Assembly: GCF_003574835.2 (NCBI RefSeq)
Contig: NZ_CP063196.1
Coordinates: 1,488,001 to 1,552,000 of the forward strand
Length of the DNA: 64,000 nt
Origin: Thermobifida halotolerans
GTDB lineage: Bacteria > Actinomycetota > Actinomycetes > Streptosporangiales > Streptosporangiaceae
Direction of reading: 5' to 3'
Shown: positions 8,034 through 15,933 of the stretch, one piece after another
How the letters are laid out: each line of letters starts with the position of its first letter
How positions within the stretch are numbered: position 1 is the first letter of the stretch
The notes under the pieces: model-generated
Seen by the model: only the letters and a program-made list of their open reading frames with translations
Databases searched by the model: none
What the model was told of the DNA's origin: nothing
Position numbers and translations under genes: made by a program

Positions 8034-8522
8034 ATGAACGGTCCCGAGTTCGGCGCTCCGACCGGTGGTGTTCCCGCCCAGCGGGGGCAGCGGCTGGTCG
8101 CGAGTTTTCCCACCTACGTCGACGCCCAGCGGCTGGTGGACGAGATGTCCGACCAGGGATTCCCCGTGGAGCACCTGCGCATCATCGGCGACGGCGTGCG
8201 CACGGTGGAGCAGGTCACCGGACGGATGACCAAGGGCAGGGCCGCGCTGGTCGGAGCCGGGGCCGGCGCCTGGTTCGGCCTGTTCATCGGCCTGCTGTTC
8301 GGCCTGTTCGCGGTCGGTCCGGCGTGGCTGTGGGTGCTCCTGGTCAGCGTGGCCGTCGGTGCGCTCTGGGGCGCGATCTTCGGTTTCGTCGCCCACTGGG
8401 CGACCCGGGGCCAGCGCGACTTCTCCAGTGTCCACACCCTGCAGGCGGAGCGCTACGACGTCTACGTCGACGCCTCCCACGCCGGAGAGGCGGAGCGCTT
8501 CCGCCAGGAGGCCAATCTGTAG
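8034..8522 (+). CDS. General stress protein 17M-like membrane protein
   Basis: A 162-residue protein. An N-terminal GSP17M-like domain (LVASFPTYVDAQRLVDEM, then FPVEHLRIIGDGVRTVEQV) is followed by two hydrophobic helices at about residues 80-128 (GLFIGLLFGLFAVG, then LVSVAVGALWGAIFGFV), with a short C-terminal tail. This family is common in actinobacteria and linked to general stress; no enzymatic role is known. The ATG at 8034 has a CGGAGG ribosome site. The longer upstream open frame is not needed. Confidence 0.85.
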   Translation: MNGPEFGAPTGGVPAQRGQRLVASFPTYVDAQRLVDEMSDQGFPVEHLRIIGDGVRTVEQVTGRMTKGRAALVGAGAGAWFGLFIGLLFGLFAVGPAWLWVLLVSVAVGALWGAIFGFVAHWATRGQRDFSSVHTLQAERYDVYVDASHAGEAERFRQEANL

Positions 8523-9043
8523 GACCGCCGCCGCGTCGCACGGCGGCACCACCTCCCGGGCGCGCCCGGGAGAGCGGGGAGGGTCAGCGGTAGGCGGTGG
8601 GTCCGGCGCTGCTCCTCCCGGAGGTCGAACGCGCGGCTCCTCCGGGGCGAGGGGTCCGGCGCCGCCGACGGAGCGGGAGCCGAGAACAGGTCCCACGCTG
8701 CCGCCACCGAGCAGAGCGGTCCTTCGGAAAGCGGAATCGCTGGAGGGGCGGGCGGAGCGCCGCCCCGCTCCGTCTCCGGGGGGGAGTGGGGCTTCGGGTG
8801 TGGGATGGTCGGATGGTGACCGCCCCGGTCCGGCCGGGGACCAGAAGAGAACGCCACTTCCGCAAAATGGAAACCGAATGGCTGCTCCGACTGCTCCGTA
8901 CGCCGTCAACCGCTCGGTCCTGCTGACGGACCTGCCCCTCCTCGGACGCCCCGCGGTGGCCGGAGCGGCCGGATTCGACGGTGCCGAGTTCTGGCGGCCC
9001 CGGCCGGGCCGACGTCGACTCCCCGGAGAGGAAGACCGCAACC
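8523..9043. other. Interval with no supported gene
   Basis: About 520 bases with only shadow frames. It contains the palindromic hairpin at 8553-8572 and, near the end, a shallow GC dip around 8860-8890 that may be the promoter for the dehydrogenase at 9044. Confidence 0.45.
8553..8572. terminator. Hairpin after general stress gene
   Basis: A perfect 20-bp palindrome, CTCCCGGGCGCGCCCGGGAG, 31 bases after the stop of the gene at 8034. It can form a GC-only stem. There is no T-tract, which is usual for actinobacterial terminators. Confidence 0.5.
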
Positions 9044-9925
9044 GTGACCCGCATCGCCTTCATCGGACTGGGCATCATGGGCAGTCCCATGGCCGTCCAC
9101 CTGCAGAACGCCGGAAACCAGGTCATCGGCTACAACCGCACCCGCGCCAAGACCGGACCGCTGGTCGAGGCGGGTGGAACCGCGGCGGCGAGCGTCGCCG
9201 AGGCCGTCGCCGACGTTGACGTCGTCGCGCTCATGGTCACCGACACCCCCGACGTCACCGAGATCCTCACCGGTGAGGCAGGGGTCTTCGAGACCGCCGG
9301 GCCCGGCACCCTCGTCATCGACTTCTCCACCATCCGCCCCGACGCCACCGCCGAACTCGCCGCACAGGCCCGGGACAAGGGCCTGCGCATGGTCGACGCC
9401 CCGGTCTCCGGCGGCGAGGCGGGCGCCCGCAACGCCGCACTGTCCATCATGGTCGGCGGCACCGAGGAGGACTTCGCCGCGGCCCGGCCCGTCCTCGACG
9501 TCGTCGGCAGCACCATCGTGCACGTCGGCCCCAGCGGTTCCGGCCAGACCGTCAAGGCCGCCAACCAGCTCATCGTGGCGGGCGCCATCGGCGTGCTGGC
9601 CGAGGCGATCGTCTTCCTGGAGGCCTACGGGGTGGACACCGAGGCCGCGATCCGGGTTCTGAGCGGCGGGCTCGCGGCCTCCGCCATCATGGACCACAAG
9701 GCCGCCAACATGCTCGACCGCTCCTTCGAGCCGGGATTCCGCCTCGACCTGCACCACAAGGACCTCGGCATCGTCACCTCCGCCGCCCGCGAGGCCGGTG
9801 TGGCCATCCCGCTCGGCGCCACCGCGGCCCAGCTCATGGCCGCGGCCCGCGCGAACGGCGACGGCGACCTCGACCACTCCGCGCTCTTTCGCACCATCGC
9901 CCGGCTCTCGGGCCGCCGGTCCTGA
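9044..9925 (+). CDS. 3-hydroxyisobutyrate / tartronate-semialdehyde reductase-type dehydrogenase
   Basis: A 293-residue beta-hydroxyacid dehydrogenase. The Rossmann motif FIGLGIMGSPMAVHL lies at about residues 5-19, the substrate-binding signature DAPVSGGEAGA near 120, and the catalytic lysine in GQTVKAANQLIV near 170. C-terminal KDLGIVTSAAREAGV is typical of GarR/GlxR. It should interconvert tartronate semialdehyde and glycerate, or a related 3-hydroxyacid, with NAD(P)H. The start is GTG at 9044. It stands alone within the accessory island. Confidence 0.9.
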   Translation: MTRIAFIGLGIMGSPMAVHLQNAGNQVIGYNRTRAKTGPLVEAGGTAAASVAEAVADVDVVALMVTDTPDVTEILTGEAGVFETAGPGTLVIDFSTIRPDATAELAAQARDKGLRMVDAPVSGGEAGARNAALSIMVGGTEEDFAAARPVLDVVGSTIVHVGPSGSGQTVKAANQLIVAGAIGVLAEAIVFLEAYGVDTEAAIRVLSGGLAASAIMDHKAANMLDRSFEPGFRLDLHHKDLGIVTSAAREAGVAIPLGATAAQLMAAARANGDGDLDHSALFRTIARLSGRRS

Positions 9926-9999
9926 TCCACTCTCCGGAGGCGGCCACGGCTCCAGTCGACGACAGGACAGCCGTGGTGGACACCGCGGTCGCCTCCGGA

Positions 10000-10346
10000 T
10001 ACCACCAGCCGATGAGTGCGGGTGACGGCAGTGGTCTGCTGGAGATCAGTGAAGTGCTGCACTCCGCCAGAGCGAAGCCGATAGACGCAAAGAGGTGTCT
10101 GCTCCTCCTGCGCCGGTTCGGCCACAGAGAGGAGTGGTGGTCGCACATCCCGAGCGGATCACGGTCGACGAGGCCGGTGCCAGGGTGTCCGAGCAGTGTG
10201 CCGGTGCGACACGTGAGATCCGGAAGGTGGCGGAGAGCGGGCGCCGTCTCTGCGATTCTCGGAGCGTATCCACCAGGAAAGCCATGGGAAGCCTGGCCTT
10301 CGACGTCCTCGTCCTGGGTCTGGTTGCCCTCCTCGTTCTCTTCTGA
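10000..10346 (+). pseudogene. Broken third copy of the type-A small membrane protein
   Basis: Two frames together reconstruct most of the family seen at 6686 and 12849. The first gives YHQPMSAGDGSGLLEISEVL then HSAR, matching YQLMSGHRGSDMLEVAHRLH of the 12849 product. The second gives EQCAGATREIRKVAESGRRL then KAMGSLAFDVLVLGLVALLV, matching the conserved middle and C-terminal membrane segment. The N-terminal membrane helix is missing and the frame breaks near 10140. This is an inactivated paralogue. Confidence 0.75.
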
Positions 10347-10673
10347 AGCCCCGTGGGATTGGGGAGGAAGGATCATTCCGACGGTGGCCGCGGGTGGTTG
10401 CCTTTGCGAGTCCTGTCGCACTTCTTCCTGTTCCCGCTTCTGGGTCGGGTCAGTTGTTCTCCCCGGGGGGGAACGCAGGCCCCACGTCGCGGGGCGCAGA
10501 CTGAACTCCGGTGACGGAGTTCGCGTGGGGCTGTGTGACTGGAACGCGTGAAGCATCGGCCGCACGGGGACCGAGGAGCTCCTCCGGTTGCTTGGGAGTG
10601 CGAATCCGCTGTGCACAGCCCGACCAGGTCGAGGCATTCCACGGAATCCTTCGGAGTGGGACGCCCCCGGTTG
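10347..10673. other. Interval with no supported gene
   Basis: About 330 bases after the broken membrane-protein copy. No frame resembles a known protein and I see no clear hairpin or tRNA. It is probably decayed sequence. Confidence 0.4.
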
Positions 10674-10823
10674 TCAGCGGGCGGTCGAGGCGTCCCCCCG
10701 AGCCCACCATCCCCCGACCCGCCCCCTGTCCTCCAGTTCCGGGCCGAGTTCGGCGAAGAACGCGGCAGCGGCCTCCAGGCCGTTGACGACGATGCCGACG
10801 TCGTCCATCCGCTGAGTCGTCAT
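10674..10823 (-). pseudogene. Glyoxalase/VOC-family N-terminal remnant
   Basis: From ATG 10823 the minus strand reads MTTQRMDDVGIVVNGLEAAA then AFFAELGPELEDRGRVGGWW, the first beta-alpha-beta unit of a vicinal-oxygen-chelate protein. It stops after 49 residues, while intact members are about 120-150 residues. The remainder is absent, so this is a truncated gene. Confidence 0.65.
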
Positions 10824-10912
10824 CCCCCGAGCATGGGTGGGTTGTTCGGCCGTGCCGGTGAGGGGCGGCACCCCGGCCCCACGCCGGAGCCGCGAGTGTC
10901 CGTGGTGGCCGG

Positions 10913-11100
10913 GTGGTGCGCCAGCGTCGTCACTCCTCGGACCTGGCCGATGCCCGGTGGGTGTTGACCGAGCTGTGCCGTCGGCGCCGAACACCGGTGG
11001 ACGGCCCGGGAAGCATCCGCGAGGCGACATCGTCGACGCGGTCTTGTCCGTGGTGCGCACCGGCTGCGCGTGGCGGCGGTTGGGCGGCGATCAACGGCAT
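10913..11100 (+). pseudogene. IS5-like transposase fragment, frameshifted
   Basis: One frame gives SSDLADARWVLTELC and the next gives GGRPGKHPRGDIVDAVLSVV then RTGCAWRRL. These match the N-terminal DUF4096 segment of IS5-group transposases common in actinobacteria. Only about 60 of several hundred residues remain, split across two frames. I could not identify terminal inverted repeats. It marks past insertion-sequence activity between the two membrane-protein loci. Confidence 0.65.
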
Positions 11101-11989
11101 GGTCCGCCGCCTCACCCGCGGCAGGCCCGCCGCCCGTCAGTTGGGAGACGGAGCGAGAAACCCGGAAAGCCCCTTCGGGTGAAGGAACAGACTCCCGTGT
11201 GCGAGCAGAGGTCGAAGGAGGCGGAGCCTCGTGTCCTCGACGCGGTGGAGACGGAACTGGCGGCGGCACCGGGCCACCACATTGCCGCCTCGACGGAGCT
11301 TCGGGGACGAGGCGGACGGAAGTGACTGTCGGGCAGGTGGCGCCGTTTCACCGGAACGGGCGTGGAGACCCCGGTGGGAGGCGAGGGGACAAAATCCCGC
11401 CCGGCCACCGAAGAGGCTCCACGTGGCTGTCCGCCGTGCCGTCCTCGACGCGCACCAGGAGGGCTTGCGCGGCCTGCGCAGTCGAGACGGTTCCCGGTCG
11501 TCCTGGATGGCAGGACCTCTGCCGCCGCCGACTGCGCACAAGAGCGACCGCGGAACCGAGTTGCGGCGCCGAGCCCGCATCGGTCTCCGACGGTGTCGGA
11601 GCAGCCATCCCCTCCTCGTCCGGGCGCGCCTTCTCGTCCGGCCGACCGGTCTGGTCGGGCCGCCGAAGAGCCACCGCCCCACCAGTGGAAATCCGAGAGG
11701 AAGTACCTCTCCACAATGGCGGAAGACATCGGAGAAGCGGTTTCCAGGTCTGGCCCGGTACGGCTTCGTCGCCCACTCGGAGCCGTACCGCCGAGGTACG
11801 GGAAACCTGGTCCTGCGGCTCGGCGGGAAAACGGGATAGGGTTGCTCCGAACAGCCTGAACCAGGAAGTCCTAGGCCATATGGAACCATCGAGACCTGTC
11901 CGGACCTCTCTGACTCTCCTGTGGCCGGACGCAGAAGTCTTCGGTGACAGTGACGGCGCTCGGCACTTCGAGAAGCATGGGACGTTGAA
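11101..11989. other. Decayed interval with no supported gene
   Basis: About 890 bases between the transposase fragment and the five-gene locus. Frames are open on both strands but none looks like a real protein. Base composition is more even than in housekeeping genes. It probably contains old mobile-element debris and, at the 3' end, the promoter of the 11990 gene. Confidence 0.4.
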
Positions 11990-12817
11990 TTGCCGCCCAT
12001 TCTCCCCCTCCTGAACTATCTGAACGCGAACGCCCCCGTTGTGATCCTGGGGGCCGTCATCGTTTCCTACCCCATTATAAGAAATTTGCTGGAGAACCGT
12101 CGGAACTCCAGGGACGAGAAAGCTCTGAGGAATTTCTTCGAAAAAGGGGAGAAGCAGACGAAGAGGGTGTGGTATGCCCCCTGGAGGAAGAGGGAGTCGG
12201 AGTTCATACCGGGCACCCGGACCAGGATGCCGGTACGCGACCACAACAGGGTCAGGGAGGAGATCGAGACGGGGGTGGACGCCTCCGACGAGTTGCGGGA
12301 CCTCGGGGAGGCGGGTGGATTCTTCCCGTTGGTCATCACGGTCGCATACGAGGAGAAGCTCGAGGGGGAGGTCAACAAGCTCAGCCCGTTCGAGAGGAAG
12401 ATAGCCGGAGTGGAGGCTGAGTTGATGGTCCTCGACGGGGTCTACGGAAGGATCGAGGAGGTGATGGAGCCCTACAGCAGACTGGCGGAAAGAGCCGAAC
12501 TGGTCAAGATGACCGCGGAGAACTGGGAGAAGGACGTCAAGGTCAGCGTGGAAGGCGCGACCGAAGCGGTGAAGTCCCTGGAGGGCGAGGTGGCGTCGCT
12601 GTCGGACTCCGTCGCGGGAATCGTGGGGAAGGTGATGCCGGAGGCTCAGCAGACGCAGAGTCCGGATCAGGGACAGTCATCGGAGGAGGAGCGTAGGGGC
12701 GGGAGGGCGACCGGCCAGAGGAGCGGTCCCGCACAGGAGGAGAGGAACACGAGAAGGAATGCCGTGAACCGGCAGAACGGTCCGGGTCAGCGGAATCAGG
12801 GAAGCGGGCGGGAGTGA
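11990..12817 (+). CDS. Membrane-anchored coiled-coil protein (locus 2, gene 1)
   Basis: Unrecognised 275-residue protein. One transmembrane segment lies near residues 13-30 (ANAPVVILGAVIVSYPIIRN). It is followed by a basic juxtamembrane stretch and long charged helices from about 110 to 215, likely coiled coil (VEAELMVLDGVYGRIEEVME). The last 60 residues are a Q/G/R/E-rich, probably disordered tail. The start is TTG 11990, with GGGA about 7 bases upstream; it is the only start candidate near the membrane helix. It opens a five-gene cluster running to 14772. Arginine is coded mainly by AGG/AGA, unlike the flanking genes. Confidence 0.62.
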   Translation: MPPILPLLNYLNANAPVVILGAVIVSYPIIRNLLENRRNSRDEKALRNFFEKGEKQTKRVWYAPWRKRESEFIPGTRTRMPVRDHNRVREEIETGVDASDELRDLGEAGGFFPLVITVAYEEKLEGEVNKLSPFERKIAGVEAELMVLDGVYGRIEEVMEPYSRLAERAELVKMTAENWEKDVKVSVEGATEAVKSLEGEVASLSDSVAGIVGKVMPEAQQTQSPDQGQSSEEERRGGRATGQRSGPAQEERNTRRNAVNRQNGPGQRNQGSGRE

Positions 12818-12848
12818 CTCCGCCGCAGCGGTGGACAGGAAAGCGAGT

Positions 12849-13280
12849 GTGATTCTGGTGTACCTTCTCTTCTGGTTTTTTGCCGCCGTCTTCGCGGTGC
12901 GGGTGGTCCTGCGCCTGGTTTTCATGTGGCTCGGGTTCTACCAGTTGATGAGCGGCCACAGGGGAAGCGACATGCTGGAGGTAGCCCACAGGCTGCACTC
13001 GGCTCGAATGGCGCTGCTGGGCGTCGGTGGACGCCTGCTCGTTCTCGACGAGATCAGCCGCGGTGGGGGAGTGGGACCGGAGGACCTGTCCGCGGCGGAG
13101 GAGGAGAAGAGAAAAGCCGTCGAGGAGTGCGCCGAAGCGAGACGAGAGATTCTCTCGGTGGCCGGAAGCGGACGGCGCTTCGTCGATCCGGGCAGCGTGT
13201 TCACCAGGCGGGCTGTGGGAAGCCTGGCGCTGGACGCGGCGATTCTTCTGATTCCCGTCCTGCTGGTCGTCCTCTCCTAG
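12849..13280 (+). CDS. Two-TM small membrane protein, type A (locus 2, gene 2)
   Basis: Paralogue of the 6686 product. It has 143 residues from GTG 12849, chosen because AGGAAAG lies 6-8 bases upstream and because the start then aligns with the 6686 protein. An upstream in-frame GTG at 12831 lacks a ribosome site. An N-terminal membrane helix (VYLLFWFFAAVFAVRVVLRL) is followed by a charged middle with ECAEARREILSVAGSGRRFV and a C-terminal membrane helix (LALDAAILLIPVLLVVLS). The charged middle is probably cytoplasmic. The function is unknown. Confidence 0.7.
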   Translation: MILVYLLFWFFAAVFAVRVVLRLVFMWLGFYQLMSGHRGSDMLEVAHRLHSARMALLGVGGRLLVLDEISRGGGVGPEDLSAAEEEKRKAVEECAEARREILSVAGSGRRFVDPGSVFTRRAVGSLALDAAILLIPVLLVVLS

Positions 13281-13298
13281 GGAAAAGGAACCAAAGCA

Positions 13299-13634
13299 GT
13301 GGAGTTGTTCGGTGTCACCGTGACCTACGTGCAGGCCGGAGTGCTGGCCTCCATGGCCGTGATGTCGTATGCCATCGCGAGGGTGAGGGCCAAGAAAGCC
13401 CGCGACGACTACTACATCAAAATGACCCAGGAGAAGGACCGGGCGATGAAGGACCGCCCGAGGACCCAGAAGCTGATAAGGGAGACGCTGCAGTACGAGA
13501 ATATCGACCCGGAAACCGGTGTGAGCCTGAAGAGGCACGAGATCAACAAGAGGATGGCCTCTCTCAGGGAGCAGCACGGTTCCAAGCTGAAGTCGATCAG
13601 GGAGAAACTCGACTCCAGTACCCAAGATCCTTGA
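13299..13634 (+). CDS. Small TM/helical protein (locus 2, gene 3)
   Basis: Unrecognised 111-residue protein. A single N-terminal membrane helix (residues 8-27, VTYVQAGVLASMAVMSYAIA) precedes a highly charged helical region (VRAKKARDDYYIKMTQEKDR and onward). The GTG at 13299 has an AAGGA ribosome site 8 bases upstream and is 18 bases from the preceding stop. The frame ends TQDP-stop at 13634. Past that point the same kind of charged helical sequence continues in the +1 frame into gene 4 without any start codon, so genes 3 and 4 may be one split or frameshifted gene. Confidence 0.62.
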   Translation: MELFGVTVTYVQAGVLASMAVMSYAIARVRAKKARDDYYIKMTQEKDRAMKDRPRTQKLIRETLQYENIDPETGVSLKRHEINKRMASLREQHGSKLKSIREKLDSSTQDP

Positions 13635-13671
13635 GGAGACGAAGAACAAGCACAGGGCGGCGCGGCGGAGC

Positions 13672-14301
13672 TTGAGGGGCGGAGAAGGACTTCTCAAGGA
13701 CCTCAAGGGGCAGGAGAAGAAGTTCGCCGAGACCAGGAAGAGACTGAAGGAGACGCTGGAGAGCGTCGACAGGATGATCAACGAGAAAGTCCTGGCGGAG
13801 GAGCGCAGGTCGATGAGCACCGCCCGGGCTTTCTCGGCCTACGAAGAAGTTCTCCATAATCAGGGGGACGTGGAGAGGGCCACGAGGATGGTGGAGGGGA
13901 TCCTGGGCCAGGCGGAGCGGATCGTCAACGAGCAGCTCGCTCCCGCGGGAACCGATCCGGTCGACCTCGTGGGTATGGTCTCCACCTACAGGGAGTCCTA
14001 TGAGGAATGGATCCAGGCCGTTCGGTCCACCAATGAGTACCGTGCGGAGATCGGCGAGATCTCGACGAGCATCGACGGCGTCAGGGAGGAGCTGGCCCGT
14101 CTCCGCGGAGAGGCCAGACCGGAACTCGCCGCTCTCTACGAGCAGTCGAGACAGGAGTTGGACAACGAGTACTTCAGGGGGATCTCCAGGGAGAGCCTCG
14201 GACAGGAAAGCCTCAGACGCCTCCTCGGTCAGGAGCCGGACCAGCGGCGGCAGGTCGGTCCGGGAAGGCAGACGAGAGAAGACCGCTCCCGAGGGCGCTG
14301 A
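13672..14301 (+). CDS. Soluble coiled-coil protein (locus 2, gene 4)
   Basis: Unrecognised 209-residue protein without membrane segments, nearly all charged helix (KKFAETRKRLKETLESVDRM; YRAEIGEISTSIDGVREELA) with a polar arginine-rich tail. The first possible start is TTG 13672, but its upstream bases offer no properly spaced ribosome site. The open frame extends back to 13591, reading PKILEETKNKHRAARRSL just after the gene 3 stop. That continuity suggests either a frameshift in a once-single gene or a +1 recoding event. It probably partners with the other coiled-coil products of the locus. Confidence 0.58.
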   Translation: MRGGEGLLKDLKGQEKKFAETRKRLKETLESVDRMINEKVLAEERRSMSTARAFSAYEEVLHNQGDVERATRMVEGILGQAERIVNEQLAPAGTDPVDLVGMVSTYRESYEEWIQAVRSTNEYRAEIGEISTSIDGVREELARLRGEARPELAALYEQSRQELDNEYFRGISRESLGQESLRRLLGQEPDQRRQVGPGRQTREDRSRGR

Positions 14302-14343
14302 GTCCGCTCGCCCCCGTCCCCCTTCTCTGATCGAGGATGAAAG

Positions 14344-14772
14344 ATGAACACTCTGCTGCTGGTGGCCATCCTGTTCTTCTCCGTTTTCCTGGTCCTCCGA
14401 TCACTCGACGGGTGGTGGGACAGTGACGAGAGGGAGATCCGTTCCGCTGTCGAGAACAGGGTCAACAGAAGACTGGCGCTGGACGCGGCAAAATCCCTCG
14501 AAGCCCGTGCCGAACTCGCTCTGCAGAGAATCCGGGAGACGGGGAGCGGAGGTCCTCCGGCGGAGGGCGCCGACACCGCCCCGCCGAGCCCTGTGGACAT
14601 CGACGACCTGTCGGCCGGTATGAAGGCGGACCCCCGCGACCTTCCCGAGGACGAACTGGAGAGGGAGAAGCGCGTCCGCGGGCTGGTCTTCGCCGTGGAC
14701 CTGTCGTTCACGGTGATCGGCGCCCTCGGGATCGTCGTGTTCGCCGTCGGATCGATCATGCTCCTGTTCTGA
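14344..14772 (+). CDS. Two-TM small membrane protein, type B (locus 2, gene 5)
   Basis: Paralogue of the 7204 product. It has 142 residues with an N-terminal helix (LLLVAILFFSVFLVLRSL), then ENRVNRRLALDAAKSLEARA, a low-complexity linker rich in G, P and A, then RGLVFAVDLSFTVIGALGIV and a C-terminal helix ending SIMLLF. The ATG at 14344 follows GAGGATGAA. It closes the five-gene locus, as its paralogue closes the two-gene locus. The function is unknown. Confidence 0.7.
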   Translation: MNTLLLVAILFFSVFLVLRSLDGWWDSDEREIRSAVENRVNRRLALDAAKSLEARAELALQRIRETGSGGPPAEGADTAPPSPVDIDDLSAGMKADPRDLPEDELEREKRVRGLVFAVDLSFTVIGALGIVVFAVGSIMLLF

Positions 14773-14915
14773 ACGGAACCGCCACGGCGCTGGACCGCCC
14801 CCGAGCACGGCCGCCGAGCGGCACTCCGCCACCCGACCGAACCGGACACGGAAAGGTCGGGTGCGGCAGGAGGTCCCCTTCCTAGCGTGGGTGCCGCAAG
14901 GGAAGGAGATCCGGG

Positions 14916-15779
14916 ATGCTGGACCGGCTCAACCGGGCCATGGAGCACATCGAGCGCCACCTCGACCAGCGGATCGAGGGGGCCGAGCTGGCGCGGATCG
15001 CCGCCACGTCCGAGTACCACCTGCGGCGGCTGTTCTCCGCGCTGGCGGGGCTGCCGCTGTCGGAGTACGTCCGGCGCAGGCGGCTCACCGTCGCCGGGGC
15101 CGAGGTGCTCGCCGGGGAGCGGACGCTGCTCGACATCGCGGTGCGTTACGGCTACGGCTCGGGCGAGGCGTTCGCGCGGGCGTTCCGCGCCATGCACGGC
15201 GTGGGGCCCGGCGAGGCCCGCCGCAGCGGCGCCGCGCTGCGCTCCCAGCCCCGGATGTCCTTCCGCCTCGTCGTCGAAGGGAGTGGTGACATGCGGTACC
15301 GGATCGTGGACAAGGACGCCTTCCGCGTGGTCGGGAGGAAGACGCGGGTGCCCCTGGTGCACGAAGGACAGAATCCGGCGATCGTCGAGTTCGTGCGGGG
15401 CATCGACGCGGGGACGCTGCGGCGGCTGGAGGAACTGTGCGACCAGGAGCCGCGCGGGATCGTCGCGGCCGTCGACAACCTCGCCGACAGCCGCGCGGAG
15501 GGCACCGAACTGGACTACTACCACGGCGTGGTGACCGGCGCGGAGCCGCCCGGCGACCTGGAGGCCCTGTCCGTCGCCGCGGGCATGTGGGCGGTGTTCG
15601 AGGTCTCCGGCGAGGTGCCGCAGGCGATCCAGTACCTGTGGCGGGACGTGTTCACCCAGTGGTTCCCGTCCAACCCGTACCGGAGCGTGCCGGGGCCGGA
15701 GATCCTGCGCACCCTCCTGTCGGAGGACGGCGCCCACGCCGAGGCCCAGTTGTGGATCCCCGTGGAGCGGACCACCTGA
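14916..15779 (+). CDS. AraC-family regulator with GyrI-like effector domain
   Basis: A 287-residue protein. Residues 1-105 carry two AraC helix-turn-helices (LARIAATSEYHLRRLFSALA; LLDIAVRYGYGSGEAFARAF). Residues 120-287 form a GyrI/effector-binding domain (VVGRKTRVPLVHEGQNPAIV; GMWAVFEVSGEVPQAIQYLW). These Rob/SoxS-like fusions usually sense hydrophobic cations or drugs and activate efflux or resistance genes. The start is ATG 14916 with AAGGAGA 6 bases upstream. A strong hairpin follows at 15790. Confidence 0.9.
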   Translation: MLDRLNRAMEHIERHLDQRIEGAELARIAATSEYHLRRLFSALAGLPLSEYVRRRRLTVAGAEVLAGERTLLDIAVRYGYGSGEAFARAFRAMHGVGPGEARRSGAALRSQPRMSFRLVVEGSGDMRYRIVDKDAFRVVGRKTRVPLVHEGQNPAIVEFVRGIDAGTLRRLEELCDQEPRGIVAAVDNLADSRAEGTELDYYHGVVTGAEPPGDLEALSVAAGMWAVFEVSGEVPQAIQYLWRDVFTQWFPSNPYRSVPGPEILRTLLSEDGAHAEAQLWIPVERTT

Positions 15780-15789
15780 CGCGGTCGTC

Positions 15790-15836
15790 GTGCCGCTGCG
15801 GTCGCCCCCGCGCATCGGGGGTGACCGCAGCGGCAC
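15790..15836. terminator. 21-bp stem-loop terminator after AraC gene
   Basis: The arms at 15790-15810 and 15816-15836 pair over 21 bp with one mismatch around a 5-base loop, starting 10 bases after the AraC stop. Confidence 0.8.
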
Positions 15837-15933
15837 TCCCGGCCCGGACCGCGTCGACGGTGGGCGGCTTATCTGGGCATTTGACCCGCTATCGTCGAGA
15901 TCGTCCCTGTAGGGCGAGTAGGCGAGACGGGGT

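Noticed and set aside
12831-12848. Upstream GTG as start of the type-A protein in locus 2
   Set aside because: It lacks a ribosome site, while GTG 12849 has AGGAAAG upstream and aligns with the paralogue's start.
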